A stretch of 64,000 nt of DNA. Source: UBA4582 sp965657335 (lineage in GTDB: Bacteria > Pseudomonadota > Gammaproteobacteria > Pseudomonadales > Azotimanducaceae). The notes below the pieces were generated by a model. The model was not told where the DNA came from and did no database searches. It was given only the letters and a program-made list of their open reading frames with translations. This document shows positions 8,227 to 15,965 of the stretch, piece after piece (the stretch's first letter is position 1; every line of letters starts with the position of its first letter). The translations under genes and the position numbers were made by a program. Location: the NCBI GenBank assembly GCA_965657335.1, contig CBFHOH010000020.1, positions 1-64,000 of the forward strand, in the 5' to 3' direction.

Positions 8227-9705
8227 TCAGGTTGAAGGTGCTCGCGGTGGGCGTTTTCTGCGCCGGCGTCTGGATCCCTGTCGACCACCGTTTTGATGGT
8301 CCGTAGGTCTACCGCGGCTCGAACCTTGAGCATCTAGTGGGTTGTCAATCTGGTACTGAGTCCAGAATTCTCCTAGTCCCTGCAGATCCTCGCCTGATTT
8401 TTCTCTGAGCAATAGAAAATCATAAGCTGCCCTGAAGCGTTTATGGTTCGCGACCGAGGCGGCCTTCTTGCCGGTTTTGTTTGGCATGCGAAACTGTAGA
8501 AACCAAATGTCTCGCATCGGGCCCGAAAATCGTTTTGGTATCGAGGTAAACAATTGTTGCTTCGCAACGACGTTGTTTGCGGCTTCCATGTTGGCCGCGT
8601 AAATCGTAATGCCCTCATCATCGATGAGCCGTTGCCGTTCTTTTAAGAAAGGGCCCCATAACAAGGCAGCAAAAATGAAAGCAGGAGTAACAGGCATTTC
8701 GTTGCCTATTCGGGTATCGGTGCTTTCTAACGCTAAATCAATCAGTTTTTGGTGATGTGATTCCGCAAGCAGGTTCTGGGTATCTGGAAAGAGCCAGCGA
8801 AAAGCATCCTCGTCTGTCAGACCAGTGAATGCGCGTTGAGCGTAGCCAGACATGAACAATTTCAGCACTTCTTCAAACAATCTGGCGGGGGGAATATCCT
8901 GCAGAAGATAACCAAACTCTCCTATTGCCGAACGGGTGTCCTGCTCAATATCGAAGCCGAGTTTTGCCCGGAATCGAACAGCACGTAACATCCGAACGGG
9001 ATCTTCTCGGTAGCGGTCTTCGGGCGAGCCGATCAAGCGAATTTGACGTTTTTCAAGATCTTTCACGCCATCCAGCGGATCTAGCACTTCCTCATTTTCA
9101 GGATCGTAGTAGAGTGCATTGATGGTGAAATCTCGGCGCCGGGCGTCTTCTCTAAAGGTGCCGTAGCGATTATCCGAAAGAATCATGCCGCCTTCACTAA
9201 TGTGAGAGCTATCGTAAGTGTCGTGGTCCTCTTCGGGGTGCTCCGCCCTGAAGGTGGCAACTTCGACTATCTCCCTGCCGNNNNNNNNNNNNNNNNNNNN
9301 NNNNNNNNNNNNNNNNNNNNNNNNNNNNNNNNNNNNNNNNNNNNNNNNNNNNNNNNNNNNNNNNNNNNNNNNNNNNNNGTGAGAGCTATCGTAAGTGTCG
9401 TGGTCCTCTTCGGGGTGCTCCGCCCTGAAGGTGGCAACTTCGACTATCTCCCTGCCGAATCGAACGTGTACGATCTTGAACCTTCTGCCAACCATGCGTG
9501 AGTTTCTGAACAGGTCGCGGACCTCCTCAGGGTGAGCATTGGTTGATACATCAAAGTCTTTAGGTTGTTTGTCGAGCAAAAGGTCCCGAACACAACCGCC
9601 GACAAGGTAGGCTTCGAAACCAGATTCCTGGAGCCGCTTGACAACCTTTCGGGCGTTCAAGTTCAACTGGTCGGCTTTCAACGTGATGGATAAAGCGTCG
9701 GACAT
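8227..9705 (-). CDS. pcnB: Poly(A) polymerase PcnB (interrupted by an assembly gap)
   Basis: Adds poly(A) tails to RNA 3' ends, which promotes decay by PNPase, encoded 5 kb away. The nucleotidyltransferase core is clear: AYLVGGCVRDLLL, the DFDVSTNAHPEEV metal-binding motif, RRRDFTINALYYD and the RNA-binding EDRYREDPVRMLRAVRF. The C-terminus is basic (SRRRRRKRPPRAPST), as in PcnB rather than CCA-adding enzymes. I prefer the ATG at 9705 (MSDALSITLK); an ATG at 9756 adds 17 residues. A 98-base N run lies between two exact copies of a 79-bp coding segment. Removing one copy and the Ns restores an uninterrupted, normal-looking PcnB, so the stored translation is about 59 codons too long. folK, usually downstream, is absent. 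Confidence 0.93.
   Translation of the reverse strand: MSDALSITLKADQLNLNARKVVKRLQESGFEAYLVGGCVRDLLLDKQPKDFDVSTNAHPEEVRDLFRNSRMVGRRFKIVHVRFGREIVEVATFRAEHPEEDHDTYDSSHXXXXXXXXXXXXXXXXXXXXXXXXXXXXXXXXXGREIVEVATFRAEHPEEDHDTYDSSHISEGGMILSDNRYGTFREDARRRDFTINALYYDPENEEVLDPLDGVKDLEKRQIRLIGSPEDRYREDPVRMLRAVRFRAKLGFDIEQDTRSAIGEFGYLLQDIPPARLFEEVLKLFMSGYAQRAFTGLTDEDAFRWLFPDTQNLLAESHHQKLIDLALESTDTRIGNEMPVTPAFIFAALLWGPFLKERQRLIDDEGITIYAANMEAANNVVAKQQLFTSIPKRFSGPMRDIWFLQFRMPNKTGKKAASVANHKRFRAAYDFLLLREKSGEDLQGLGEFWTQYQIDNPLDAQGSSRGRPTDHQNGGRQGSRRRRRKRPPRAPST
9202..9457. repeat. 79-bp exact direct duplicate flanking an N gap (assembly artefact)
   Basis: Bases 9202-9280 and 9379-9457 are identical over 79 bp and surround the 98 Ns at 9281-9378. 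This is what a scaffolder leaves when two contigs that really overlap are joined with an estimated gap; 79 would also be a plausible assembler k-mer length. The repeat is inside pcnB, and keeping one copy gives the expected protein. The total excess (177 bases) happens to be a multiple of three, so the reading frame hides the error. Confidence 0.9.
9281..9378. other. Assembly gap (98 N)
   Basis: Run of 98 undetermined bases inside pcnB. Because both flanks carry the same 79 bp, the true gap is probably negative in size (an overlap) and contains no unseen sequence. Confidence 0.99.
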
Positions 9706-9850
9706 TCGATTTCGGTCTTGGCGGCTATGGATCTTGGTAGATCTGAAGTAGAACAAACTGCATTGGTGCAGCGTTTGGATAGCCTATGTTAACAGACTAG
9801 GGTGCCTGTAAACCAATCATGAGTAAGGTCGTCATTTCTGAAGCGCCAAT

Positions 9851-9998
9851 AAAAAAGGGAAAAGTAAACTTTTCCCTTTTAGCGAGCCAGTTCTATTTTT
9901 ATTATTATTATGTTTCTTATTCTTATTATTTGATGCTTATTTTTATTATTGCATCTTTTATTGTTTTTGCACCCAATGCATTTTTGCATTTGAGTTAC
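9851..9998 (-). ncRNA. Candidate CrcZ-like Hfq/Crc-sequestering small RNA
   Basis: Predicted transcript of about 148 nt on the minus strand between cbrB and pcnB, exactly where Pseudomonas carries crcZ. It is bounded by a sigma-54 promoter (10006-10025) and a 12-bp intrinsic terminator (9853-9880). It holds five AAYAAYAA-type motifs, read on the minus strand at 9958-9965, 9943-9950, 9923-9930 and the overlapping pair 9902-9909/9899-9906. These are mostly AAU triplets, which satisfy the A-R-N rule for the Hfq distal face. No convincing ORF exists on the minus strand; a 74-codon plus-strand ORF is only the complement of the A-rich repeats. In Pseudomonas, CrcZ is induced by CbrB on poor carbon sources and titrates Hfq/Crc, relieving catabolite repression. 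The family is inferred from position and motifs, since sequence identity is not expected. It is shorter than CrcZ of P. aeruginosa (about 400 nt). Confidence 0.65.
9853..9880 (-). terminator. Rho-independent terminator of the CrcZ-like RNA / cbrB unit
   Basis: A perfect 12-bp stem pairs AAAAGGGAAAAG with CTTTTCCCTTTT around a TAAA loop. Read on the minus strand it continues into six T residues, so it is a good intrinsic terminator for leftward transcription. It lies between cbrB and pcnB and would end the predicted small RNA starting near 9998. The plus-strand side is also T-rich after a short spacer, so partial bidirectional function is possible. Confidence 0.8.
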
Positions 9999-10005
9999 TT
10001 ATATA

Positions 10006-10025
10006 GAAAGCAGGTTCTGTGCCAA
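10006..10025 (-). promoter_or_regulatory. Sigma-54 promoter of the CrcZ-like RNA
   Basis: On the minus strand the sequence TTGGCACAGAACCTGCTT contains TGGCAC-N5-CTGCT. The invariant GG (10023-10022) and GC (10011-10010) are exactly 10 bases apart, as required for the -24/-12 elements. The predicted start is near 9998. The gene immediately upstream, cbrB, encodes a sigma-54 activator, and its Pseudomonas homologue activates crcZ from just such a promoter. Confidence 0.78.
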
Positions 10026-10086
10026 CAAAAAATATCGTTATAAAACAATGAGATATAAAATTTTGCACAATTGGACTGGTTAAAGT

Positions 10087-10156
10087 GTAACCAATGGTTA
10101 CGTTTCAGTGTGCGGATGGTAACGGTGAGTATTTTGGGTAACACTTTTTGTTACCC
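10087..10156. promoter_or_regulatory. GTTAC half-site cluster, candidate CbrB upstream activating sequence
   Basis: Five copies of GTTAC/GTAAC lie within 70 bp at 10087-10092, 10096-10101, 10118-10123, 10138-10143 and 10150-10155. Two form inverted repeats: GTAACC-AAT-GGTTAC, and GGGTAACA/TGTTACCC around a 5-base loop. They sit about 90-158 bases upstream of the predicted sigma-54 start, the usual enhancer distance. From memory, the Pseudomonas CbrB recognition sequence is built from TGTTAC/GTAACA half-sites at the same distance. The 10136-10156 hairpin, 6 bases past the cbrB stop, could instead help end cbrB transcription. Confidence 0.5.
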
Positions 10157-10161
10157 ATGGT

Positions 10162-11508
10162 TTATATCTTCCTTGAGCGTTCCCGCGGCAGGTTGAGTTT
10201 TTGTCGACGTTGCCATAGCGATTTTCGACTAATGCCCAGTCGTTGTGCGAGCTCTGTTTCGGTCATGCTGTCCTGGTGTTCTAAAACGAACTTCTGAAAA
10301 TAATCTTCCAGTGATAGATTGTCTTCGTCGACCGCCATTGGCCTTTCGATATCGTTGACCAGTGTGGATTTCAAGAGTGGCTCTTGCGCCGATTCCGAGT
10401 CGACTGACAACAGATCAGGCGAGATCATTTTGCCTTCACAGAGTATCACCGCTCGTTCAATAGCATTTTCGAGTTCTCTAATATTTCCCGGCCAGCGATA
10501 GGACTGGATCACGTCCTGAGCTGATGGTGAAAAAGACAAACAAGGTTTGCCCAGTTGCTCGCAGTTAAGCTTTAGAAAGTGGTTCGCCAAGGTGGTGATG
10601 TCGTCGTTACGTTCCCTCAGGGGCGGCAGTGTCAGTTTGACAACATTAAGTCGGTAGTAAAGGTCTTCACGAAAGCCTCCCTGCCGAGTAAGTTCTTTGA
10701 GGTTTCTGTGAGTTGCAGCGATAAGTCGTACCGATACTTTTTTTGTTGCGACCGAACCAACACGTCTAACCTCACCTTCCTGTAACACTCGCAGTAACCG
10801 GGCTTGTGCCTCCAAAGGTAACTCGCCAATTTCATCAAGGAATAAGGTGCCTCCATCGGCAGCTTCAATAAGACCTACTCGTGCGTTGACTGCACCAGTG
10901 AAAGCGCCTTTCTCGTGCCCGAACAGTTCTGATTCAATTAGTGTGTCTGGAATAGCAGCGCAATTCAGCGAGATCATGTTGTTATCTGATTGGTGACTCG
11001 CCTTATGAATGGCTTTCGCCACAAGCTCTTTGCCAGTACCCGACTCGCCTTGAATGAGTACGTTGGTGCCAGTCGGAGCGACTTTGTGAATACGACGCAT
11101 CAGATCTAAAATTGGCTCACAGGAACCAAGCATGCCCTCGATGATGGCGGGGCGTGTCATATCAGCGATCAGGTTATTCACTTTGGAAAGTAAATCTTGA
11201 TAGTCAAAGGGTTTTGCAATGTAGTCTGCGGCGCCCAGCTTCATGGCCTCTACAGCGGATGCCACACTGGCGTAGCTGGTCATGACAAGCACGGGTACTT
11301 CCACAGCTTTTTCGATGATACCGGTGCCACTAGGTCCGGGTAGGCGTAAGTCTGTAATAATCAAAGCGAAATCTTGCAAATTGTATTGCAAAGCTTCGTC
11401 GAGAGACGCGGCTTCTGCAATTATATAAGATTGCTTTTCCAGAAACTTCTTGAGTGAGGTGCGTATTACTGTTTCATCTTCAACGATGAGGATTTTCTGT
11501 CTGCTCAT
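10162..11508 (-). CDS. cbrB: Sigma-54-dependent response regulator CbrB
   Basis: NtrC-family activator of 448 residues. Domain order: receiver domain (residues 1-120) with acidic pocket E10/D11 and phosphoacceptor D53 in IITDLRLPG; AAA+ domain (about 130-370) with Walker A GESGTGKE, the sigma-54 contact loop GAFTGA, Walker B GGTLFLDEIG and the RWPGNIREL sensor II region; and a C-terminal Fis-type helix-turn-helix (ETELAQRLGISRKSLWQRR). Identification as CbrB rather than NtrC rests on the sensor gene upstream (an SSS-symporter/kinase fusion), pcnB downstream, and the sigma-54 promoter just after its stop. Predicted to activate the CrcZ-like RNA and genes for poor carbon and nitrogen sources. 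No strong ribosome binding site precedes its ATG. Confidence 0.92.
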   Translation of the reverse strand: MSRQKILIVEDETVIRTSLKKFLEKQSYIIAEAASLDEALQYNLQDFALIITDLRLPGPSGTGIIEKAVEVPVLVMTSYASVASAVEAMKLGAADYIAKPFDYQDLLSKVNNLIADMTRPAIIEGMLGSCEPILDLMRRIHKVAPTGTNVLIQGESGTGKELVAKAIHKASHQSDNNMISLNCAAIPDTLIESELFGHEKGAFTGAVNARVGLIEAADGGTLFLDEIGELPLEAQARLLRVLQEGEVRRVGSVATKKVSVRLIAATHRNLKELTRQGGFREDLYYRLNVVKLTLPPLRERNDDITTLANHFLKLNCEQLGKPCLSFSPSAQDVIQSYRWPGNIRELENAIERAVILCEGKMISPDLLSVDSESAQEPLLKSTLVNDIERPMAVDEDNLSLEDYFQKFVLEHQDSMTETELAQRLGISRKSLWQRRQKLNLPRERSRKI

Positions 11509-11808
11509 ACTATCTATTTAAGCAACTCGAAAATAATGTCTGCTGTTATTGATCGCTAGGATAACCACGCTGGGTGGAAATGCTGTCAAATCAATTTCGG
11601 TCGAATATTCTCGTTTGTTACTTTAACTCTTAGTTCGTATTAGCGCTTGGGTCACATTAGCTTATTTTTATTTTGGCTCTGTTCTTGTTGCCAAATGAAA
11701 ACGCCGTGCGGTTGTGTTCGGTACGATACGCACTTAACAACGTTCGTTCGCTGAAGTCAACTTTCTTTATGAAAGCTCAAACTAAATTTGCTGGTTTCTT
11801 TGAGTGTA
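11509..11808. other. cbrA-cbrB intergenic region
   Basis: 300 bp between the cbrA stop and the cbrB start. No gene, tRNA or strong hairpin was seen; short ORFs here lack coding character. The length suggests cbrB has its own promoter, but I could not identify one with confidence. Confidence 0.5.
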
Positions 11809-14778
11809 TTAATCTGACGTATTTTCCTGTCGATCAAAGTAGGGCAGGGTGATAGTAATGCATGTGCCTCTGCCTTTAGGTGATGGTAGCGCAGTAATAG
11901 ATCCGTGATGCTCCTGGACAATCGAGCTGACGATTGCAAGGCCAAGGCCGGTGCCTTTGCCGGGGTCTTTGGTTGTAAAGAATGGTTCGAACACCTGACT
12001 GATTTTCTCAGATGGTATTCCGTGGCCTTGATCAGTAATTGAAATTACAATCGTACTGTCAGTGACGACCGCCGCAATTTCGATAACATCGTTAGGTTCT
12101 GACGCGTCTCTGGCATTCGTAAAAATGTTGACGAATACCTGAGAAAGCCTTTGTGCATTTCCGAGTACAAAGCAATCGCCGTCGAGGTCATTTTTGAAAA
12201 TAATATTGTCATTTTCAGGACTGAGTGAAAGTAGGCTGATTGCTTCGGCAACGCACTGTTTTACATCGACAGGTAGGTAGGTTTTTAATGTCTCTGCCCT
12301 GCCGCCGTATGAGAAATTGACGAGGGATTGCAGAATCTTAGAGACGCGACCGGTTTGCTCCAAAATTTGATCAGACAGTAAATAAAACTCCTGCTCCTCT
12401 GTTTCGTACTTCATGTTTTGAGCCAAGCAAGCAATACCAGTAATTGGGTTGCCTATTTCGTGAGCGATACCTGCTGAAAGTTGACCTATCGAGGCCAACC
12501 TCTCGTTGTGCAGCAGTTGCTCCTCCAAAATATGCTCGTCGGTCACGTCTTCGATAACAATGACGACGTCCCCTTCAGATGTGGGAATATTATCAATGGA
12601 TGCTTTATGCAAATTAACCAGCAACTCTGTGCCACCGTCCGAGATCGGAGCGCGCAGTTTGTGTGTATCGGGTCCCACCGCGAAACCGTCGAGTAGCAGA
12701 AACCAGTGATCTGGCAGCGAGGTAAGTGTTGAGCCGATAATCTTTTCAGCGCTGATGTTGGTCAGGTTTTCCATTGCGGCATTCCAGATCAGCACGTTCT
12801 GATTTTCTGCGATAGCGCATACAGCTGTCGGTAGTTCTTGTAAAATTCGGCGATGGTGACGTCTCAGCGCGTCAAGCTCAGCAGCCATACCCGTGAGCTG
12901 AGATTGATAATCCTCCAGCCTTGATTCAATGGAATGAACGGTCTCTGATCCCTTGGCATCGTCATTAGCATTAAATGGTACAAAACGATCAATGATGCTG
13001 TGAGCAATCGTTTGACCCAAGGTTGTAGAGAGGTTTGATTCCATTTGGTTTCTGAGTTGCTGCAATGCGTGAGGACGTGCTTCATCTGAGTCTAGCTTTA
13101 ATTCTGCGAGCGCAAAGTGGATTTCTCTTTTAGTTGTATCGAAGCCCAGAATAGGCTCAAGTCCGGCTTCTATGTCTGCAACAGACCGCGCGATCAGTTG
13201 GCCTTGTAATGGCCTATGAAATGAGTCGGACAAACACTCATTAGCTGCGCGAAGCTCTTCTCTGGTTGTCTGATAGGAAATTGAGAAAATAACAAACCCC
13301 AGTGTGTTGACAATAAGCGAAGTCATTGCCGCAACATGCCATGCACTTTCTTTTAGTTCATAGAGACCAGGTTGGTGTAGCTCGGCTTGATAGCCGAAGG
13401 CTGCCGGTGTGATGAAGCTGGAATAAAAGATGTCGCTCAGTAGCGGATAAAATAGCGTTGCAAACCAGACAAGGTAACCAAGAAGCAGGCCCGCCAGTAG
13501 GCCTGCTTTATTTGCCCCGCGCCAGTAAAATGCACCAAAAAGGCCGGGTAAAAACTGTAGCACTGCAACAAATGCAACAATACCGAGGCTACTCAGATTT
13601 TGGCCCTCGGCAAGCAGTTTGTACATGCAGTATGAAAGAAAAATTATCGCAGCAATAAACACTCTGCGTGTATAGAACATTACTGAATAAACGTTTGTAC
13701 CCGGTTTGGGCGTGTAGAGAGGCAGAAAAACGTGATTCAGAATCATTGATGAGAGCGCCAGTGTCGTGACAATCAGGACGCCACTCGCGGCCGCGAGACT
13801 GACAACAAATGCAAGGATCGTAATTTCACGGTTCTCTGCGGTAAGACCTAACCCCAAAACGTGAAACTCGGCAGGAGTCTGTGCACCTAGATAGATTGCA
13901 GCCCACAGTATCGGTGGAATGCATGCGCTAAGACATAGCATGTATGCTGGGAAACCCCAACGAGAGTCGTTCAGCAGATTGTTATCTTCGTTCTCTGTAA
14001 TGAGTATGTGGTAAACGTGCGGCATTGCGACAGCTGCAGCAAAAAACAGAATGAGCAGTGTTCGGGAGGGACCGGTTGCCAATGTGTTTTTGAAATCATG
14101 CTCGCTGAGGTTTTGGGAGAGCCAGACATTCATGTTGTTCAGTCCGCCAAAAACGTCATTAACTGCATACACAGCGATTGCAATGAGTGCGACCAGTTTG
14201 ACGATTGACTCCAATCCCATCGCGACAACGAGTCCCTGGTGTTTGTCGCGTGTGGAAAGATGCATGGCGCCGAACAGAATGGCAAAGAGCGTCATCGTGC
14301 TGCAGAAAATGATGGCTAACACGTCCTCGCTAAACTCTTGGTTAAGCAAGTGAACCGTCGTTGAGACCGCATGTATCTGCAGTGCGATGAGAGGCAATAG
14401 TCCCACCAGCATAAAAGCGCTAACAACGCCACCAACCCACGGGGCAGGGTATCGAAAAGCAAAAATATCAGCGATAGAACCCAGTTTGTGGGTCAATGCA
14501 ATTCTGCAGATGGGGGCAAGTAGAATCGGCGCGGCGACAAAAGCGGCGCTAGCACCAAGAAAGTAAAGCATGTAGCTTGCGCCGTATTGCGATGCGAGAC
14601 CTAGCATGCCGTTGAAACATATGGTGCCGGCGAATACGCCTAATGCAAGCACCCTGGTTAATCTATGGTGCGTGAGTGCTCTTGGCAGCAACCCTATTTC
14701 TGTCGCGTAGGCAGAGCCAAATAGTACCGTGAGATAAATGAAACCAAAAGAAAATAGTTGGGTGATTGAAAACGTCAT
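11809..14778 (-). CDS. cbrA: Sensor histidine kinase CbrA with sodium:solute symporter domain
   Basis: Inner-membrane sensor kinase of 989 residues, close to Pseudomonas CbrA (about 980). The first roughly 500 residues form a multi-helix SSS-family transporter-like domain (GAMHLSTRDKHQG and many hydrophobic segments). A coiled-coil linker follows, then a PAS domain (about 640-750; VCAIAENQNVLIWNAAME). The kinase module has the H-box SAGIAHEIGNPITG with the phosphorylated His near residue 771, then N (NIFTNARDA), G1 (ITDQGHGIP), F and G2 (GKGTGLGLAIV) boxes. In Pseudomonas this subfamily is linked to histidine uptake and to carbon/nitrogen balance signalling. It is coupled to the small upstream gene (2 bp apart) and followed by its regulator after 300 bp. 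Confidence 0.93.
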   Translation of the reverse strand: MTFSITQLFSFGFIYLTVLFGSAYATEIGLLPRALTHHRLTRVLALGVFAGTICFNGMLGLASQYGASYMLYFLGASAAFVAAPILLAPICRIALTHKLGSIADIFAFRYPAPWVGGVVSAFMLVGLLPLIALQIHAVSTTVHLLNQEFSEDVLAIIFCSTMTLFAILFGAMHLSTRDKHQGLVVAMGLESIVKLVALIAIAVYAVNDVFGGLNNMNVWLSQNLSEHDFKNTLATGPSRTLLILFFAAAVAMPHVYHILITENEDNNLLNDSRWGFPAYMLCLSACIPPILWAAIYLGAQTPAEFHVLGLGLTAENREITILAFVVSLAAASGVLIVTTLALSSMILNHVFLPLYTPKPGTNVYSVMFYTRRVFIAAIIFLSYCMYKLLAEGQNLSSLGIVAFVAVLQFLPGLFGAFYWRGANKAGLLAGLLLGYLVWFATLFYPLLSDIFYSSFITPAAFGYQAELHQPGLYELKESAWHVAAMTSLIVNTLGFVIFSISYQTTREELRAANECLSDSFHRPLQGQLIARSVADIEAGLEPILGFDTTKREIHFALAELKLDSDEARPHALQQLRNQMESNLSTTLGQTIAHSIIDRFVPFNANDDAKGSETVHSIESRLEDYQSQLTGMAAELDALRRHHRRILQELPTAVCAIAENQNVLIWNAAMENLTNISAEKIIGSTLTSLPDHWFLLLDGFAVGPDTHKLRAPISDGGTELLVNLHKASIDNIPTSEGDVVIVIEDVTDEHILEEQLLHNERLASIGQLSAGIAHEIGNPITGIACLAQNMKYETEEQEFYLLSDQILEQTGRVSKILQSLVNFSYGGRAETLKTYLPVDVKQCVAEAISLLSLSPENDNIIFKNDLDGDCFVLGNAQRLSQVFVNIFTNARDASEPNDVIEIAAVVTDSTIVISITDQGHGIPSEKISQVFEPFFTTKDPGKGTGLGLAIVSSIVQEHHGSITALPSPKGRGTCITITLPYFDRQENTSD

Positions 14779-14780
14779 AG

Positions 14781-14960
14781 TCAGCTTGGCGGCTTGCCTT
14801 TAGGTCTTAAGGCCCAGCCTAGGACCGAAAGAAAAATAAACCCCGGCAAATAATATCCGTACCAACTAACGATATGTTGATTCTCTTGCCAGCCGGGAAT
14901 TTGAGGGCTAAAAACAAAAAAACCGAAAATGATGAAGAAAATGATTCGCTCGATGAGCAT
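14781..14960 (-). CDS. Small membrane protein upstream of cbrA (CbrX-like)
   Basis: Small protein with two hydrophobic segments (IIFFIIFGFFVFSPQ and YYLPGFIFLSVLGWAL) and a basic tail (RPKGKPPS). The ATG at 14960 (MLIERIIFFII, 59 residues) is preceded by CTGGAGTTTTT, a good ribosome binding site; a TTG at 14990 would add ten residues but overlaps this site. It ends 2 bp before cbrA, so translational coupling is likely. Pseudomonas has a comparable small ORF, cbrX, directly before cbrA. I assign it by position and size; its biochemical role is unknown. Confidence 0.7.
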   Translation of the reverse strand: MLIERIIFFIIFGFFVFSPQIPGWQENQHIVSWYGYYLPGFIFLSVLGWALRPKGKPPS

Positions 14961-15040
14961 AAAAACTCCAGGCGCAATGTGACTTAACAAACGGTGTTCT
15001 GCGGGCCATTGTAAACTAAATTAAACATATTATGCTGACA

Positions 15041-15940
15041 CTAAGAGTCGGTCCAGACAGTTGATCTGGAAGGAATCATGTTAGGTTGCCAGTTTTCGGT
15101 AGCCCAGCTCAGCAACACTTGTACATCTTCCGTATCTGGTAAATTAATCTGACCGAGGCAAACGAGTGCATCGCGCACTGCTTTGCCTGAGTTTTCGGTC
15201 GCAACCGGCGCTGCATGCGCTTGCTTGCTGAGTTTTTTGCGGTCAGAACCAAGGACCACAGGAACGTGACCGTATCTGAGAGTTTGGTAGCCTAGGGCCT
15301 CAATAATACACTGCTGTCGTGGGGTGGAATCGAGTAGATCGTCACCTCTGATAACATCGGTGACGTTCTGGAATTCATCATCCACGACAACAGCAAGTTG
15401 ATAAGCGGTCCTGCCATCGCGCCTTCGAATGATAAAATCACCAAGCTTGTTGCTTAGGTCGAAGGTATGGGGTCCACTGATTCTATCGTGGAAGGTTGTG
15501 GTTTTATCTGGCACGCGGAATCTGAGTGCGCTGCCTTGCGCCAAGTTTTCCTCGAGGTGTCTCTCTCGGCAAGTGCCCGGATAAACTCCGCGAACCGATT
15601 TGCGTGAACAAGTGCAAACGAATAGCGCACCTTTATTTTTAAGTTCTTCAAGCGCTTCGTCGTACGCTTCTTGTCGAGCGCTTTGGAAAAGGGGCGTTCC
15701 ATCCCACGTCAGGCCGAAGGCTTCCAGTTGACGCATGATAATGTCAGGCGCTGATGGGTCCTCGCGCGGAGGATCGAGGTCCTCGATACGTAGCAGCCAA
15801 GTACCATCTTGGCTGCGTGCGTCCAACCAGGTCGCCAGGGCGGCGACAAGGGAGCCGAAATGCAGTGGTCCGGTGGGCGAAGGTGCAAACCGACCAACGT
15901 AATTTTGGGTTCGGGCTCCAGAGGCAACTGCCGCCGTCAC
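15041..15940 (-). CDS. gluQ: Glutamyl-Q tRNA(Asp) synthetase
   Basis: Truncated glutamyl-tRNA synthetase paralogue that attaches glutamate to queuosine in the anticodon of tRNA-Asp. It has 299 residues. The HIGH-like motif appears as FAPSPTGPLHFGSL, followed by LLRIEDLDPPRE. The zinc site is intact (CTCSRK...YPGTC), and the KMSKS equivalent is KKLSKQ. The anticodon-binding half of GluRS is absent, as expected. It lies between dksA and the cbr genes, the same order as in Pseudomonas (dksA-gluQ-cbrAB). Confidence 0.95.
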   Translation of the reverse strand: MTAAVASGARTQNYVGRFAPSPTGPLHFGSLVAALATWLDARSQDGTWLLRIEDLDPPREDPSAPDIIMRQLEAFGLTWDGTPLFQSARQEAYDEALEELKNKGALFVCTCSRKSVRGVYPGTCRERHLEENLAQGSALRFRVPDKTTTFHDRISGPHTFDLSNKLGDFIIRRRDGRTAYQLAVVVDDEFQNVTDVIRGDDLLDSTPRQQCIIEALGYQTLRYGHVPVVLGSDRKKLSKQAHAAPVATENSGKAVRDALVCLGQINLPDTEDVQVLLSWATENWQPNMIPSRSTVWTDS

Positions 15941-15965
15941 AATTCAGCTCCCGGACGGCATTCAA

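Noticed and set aside
8109..8333. Minus-strand 74-codon ORF between pcnB and the kinase, checked as a folK remnant
   Set aside because: No FolK motif is present and most of it overlaps the 3' end of pcnB in another frame.
9851..9998. Reading the TTATT-rich stretch as a simple low-complexity spacer
   Set aside because: The exact sigma-54 site upstream, the strong terminator at its end and the locus position make a small RNA the better explanation.
9819..10043. 74-codon plus-strand ORF rich in Y, F and I
   Set aside because: It spans the terminator, the A-rich small RNA and its promoter in antisense, has no ribosome binding site, and its composition comes from TTATT repeats.
11757..11945. 62-codon minus-strand ORF across the cbrA 3' end
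   Set aside because: Overlaps cbrA in another frame and lacks coding features.
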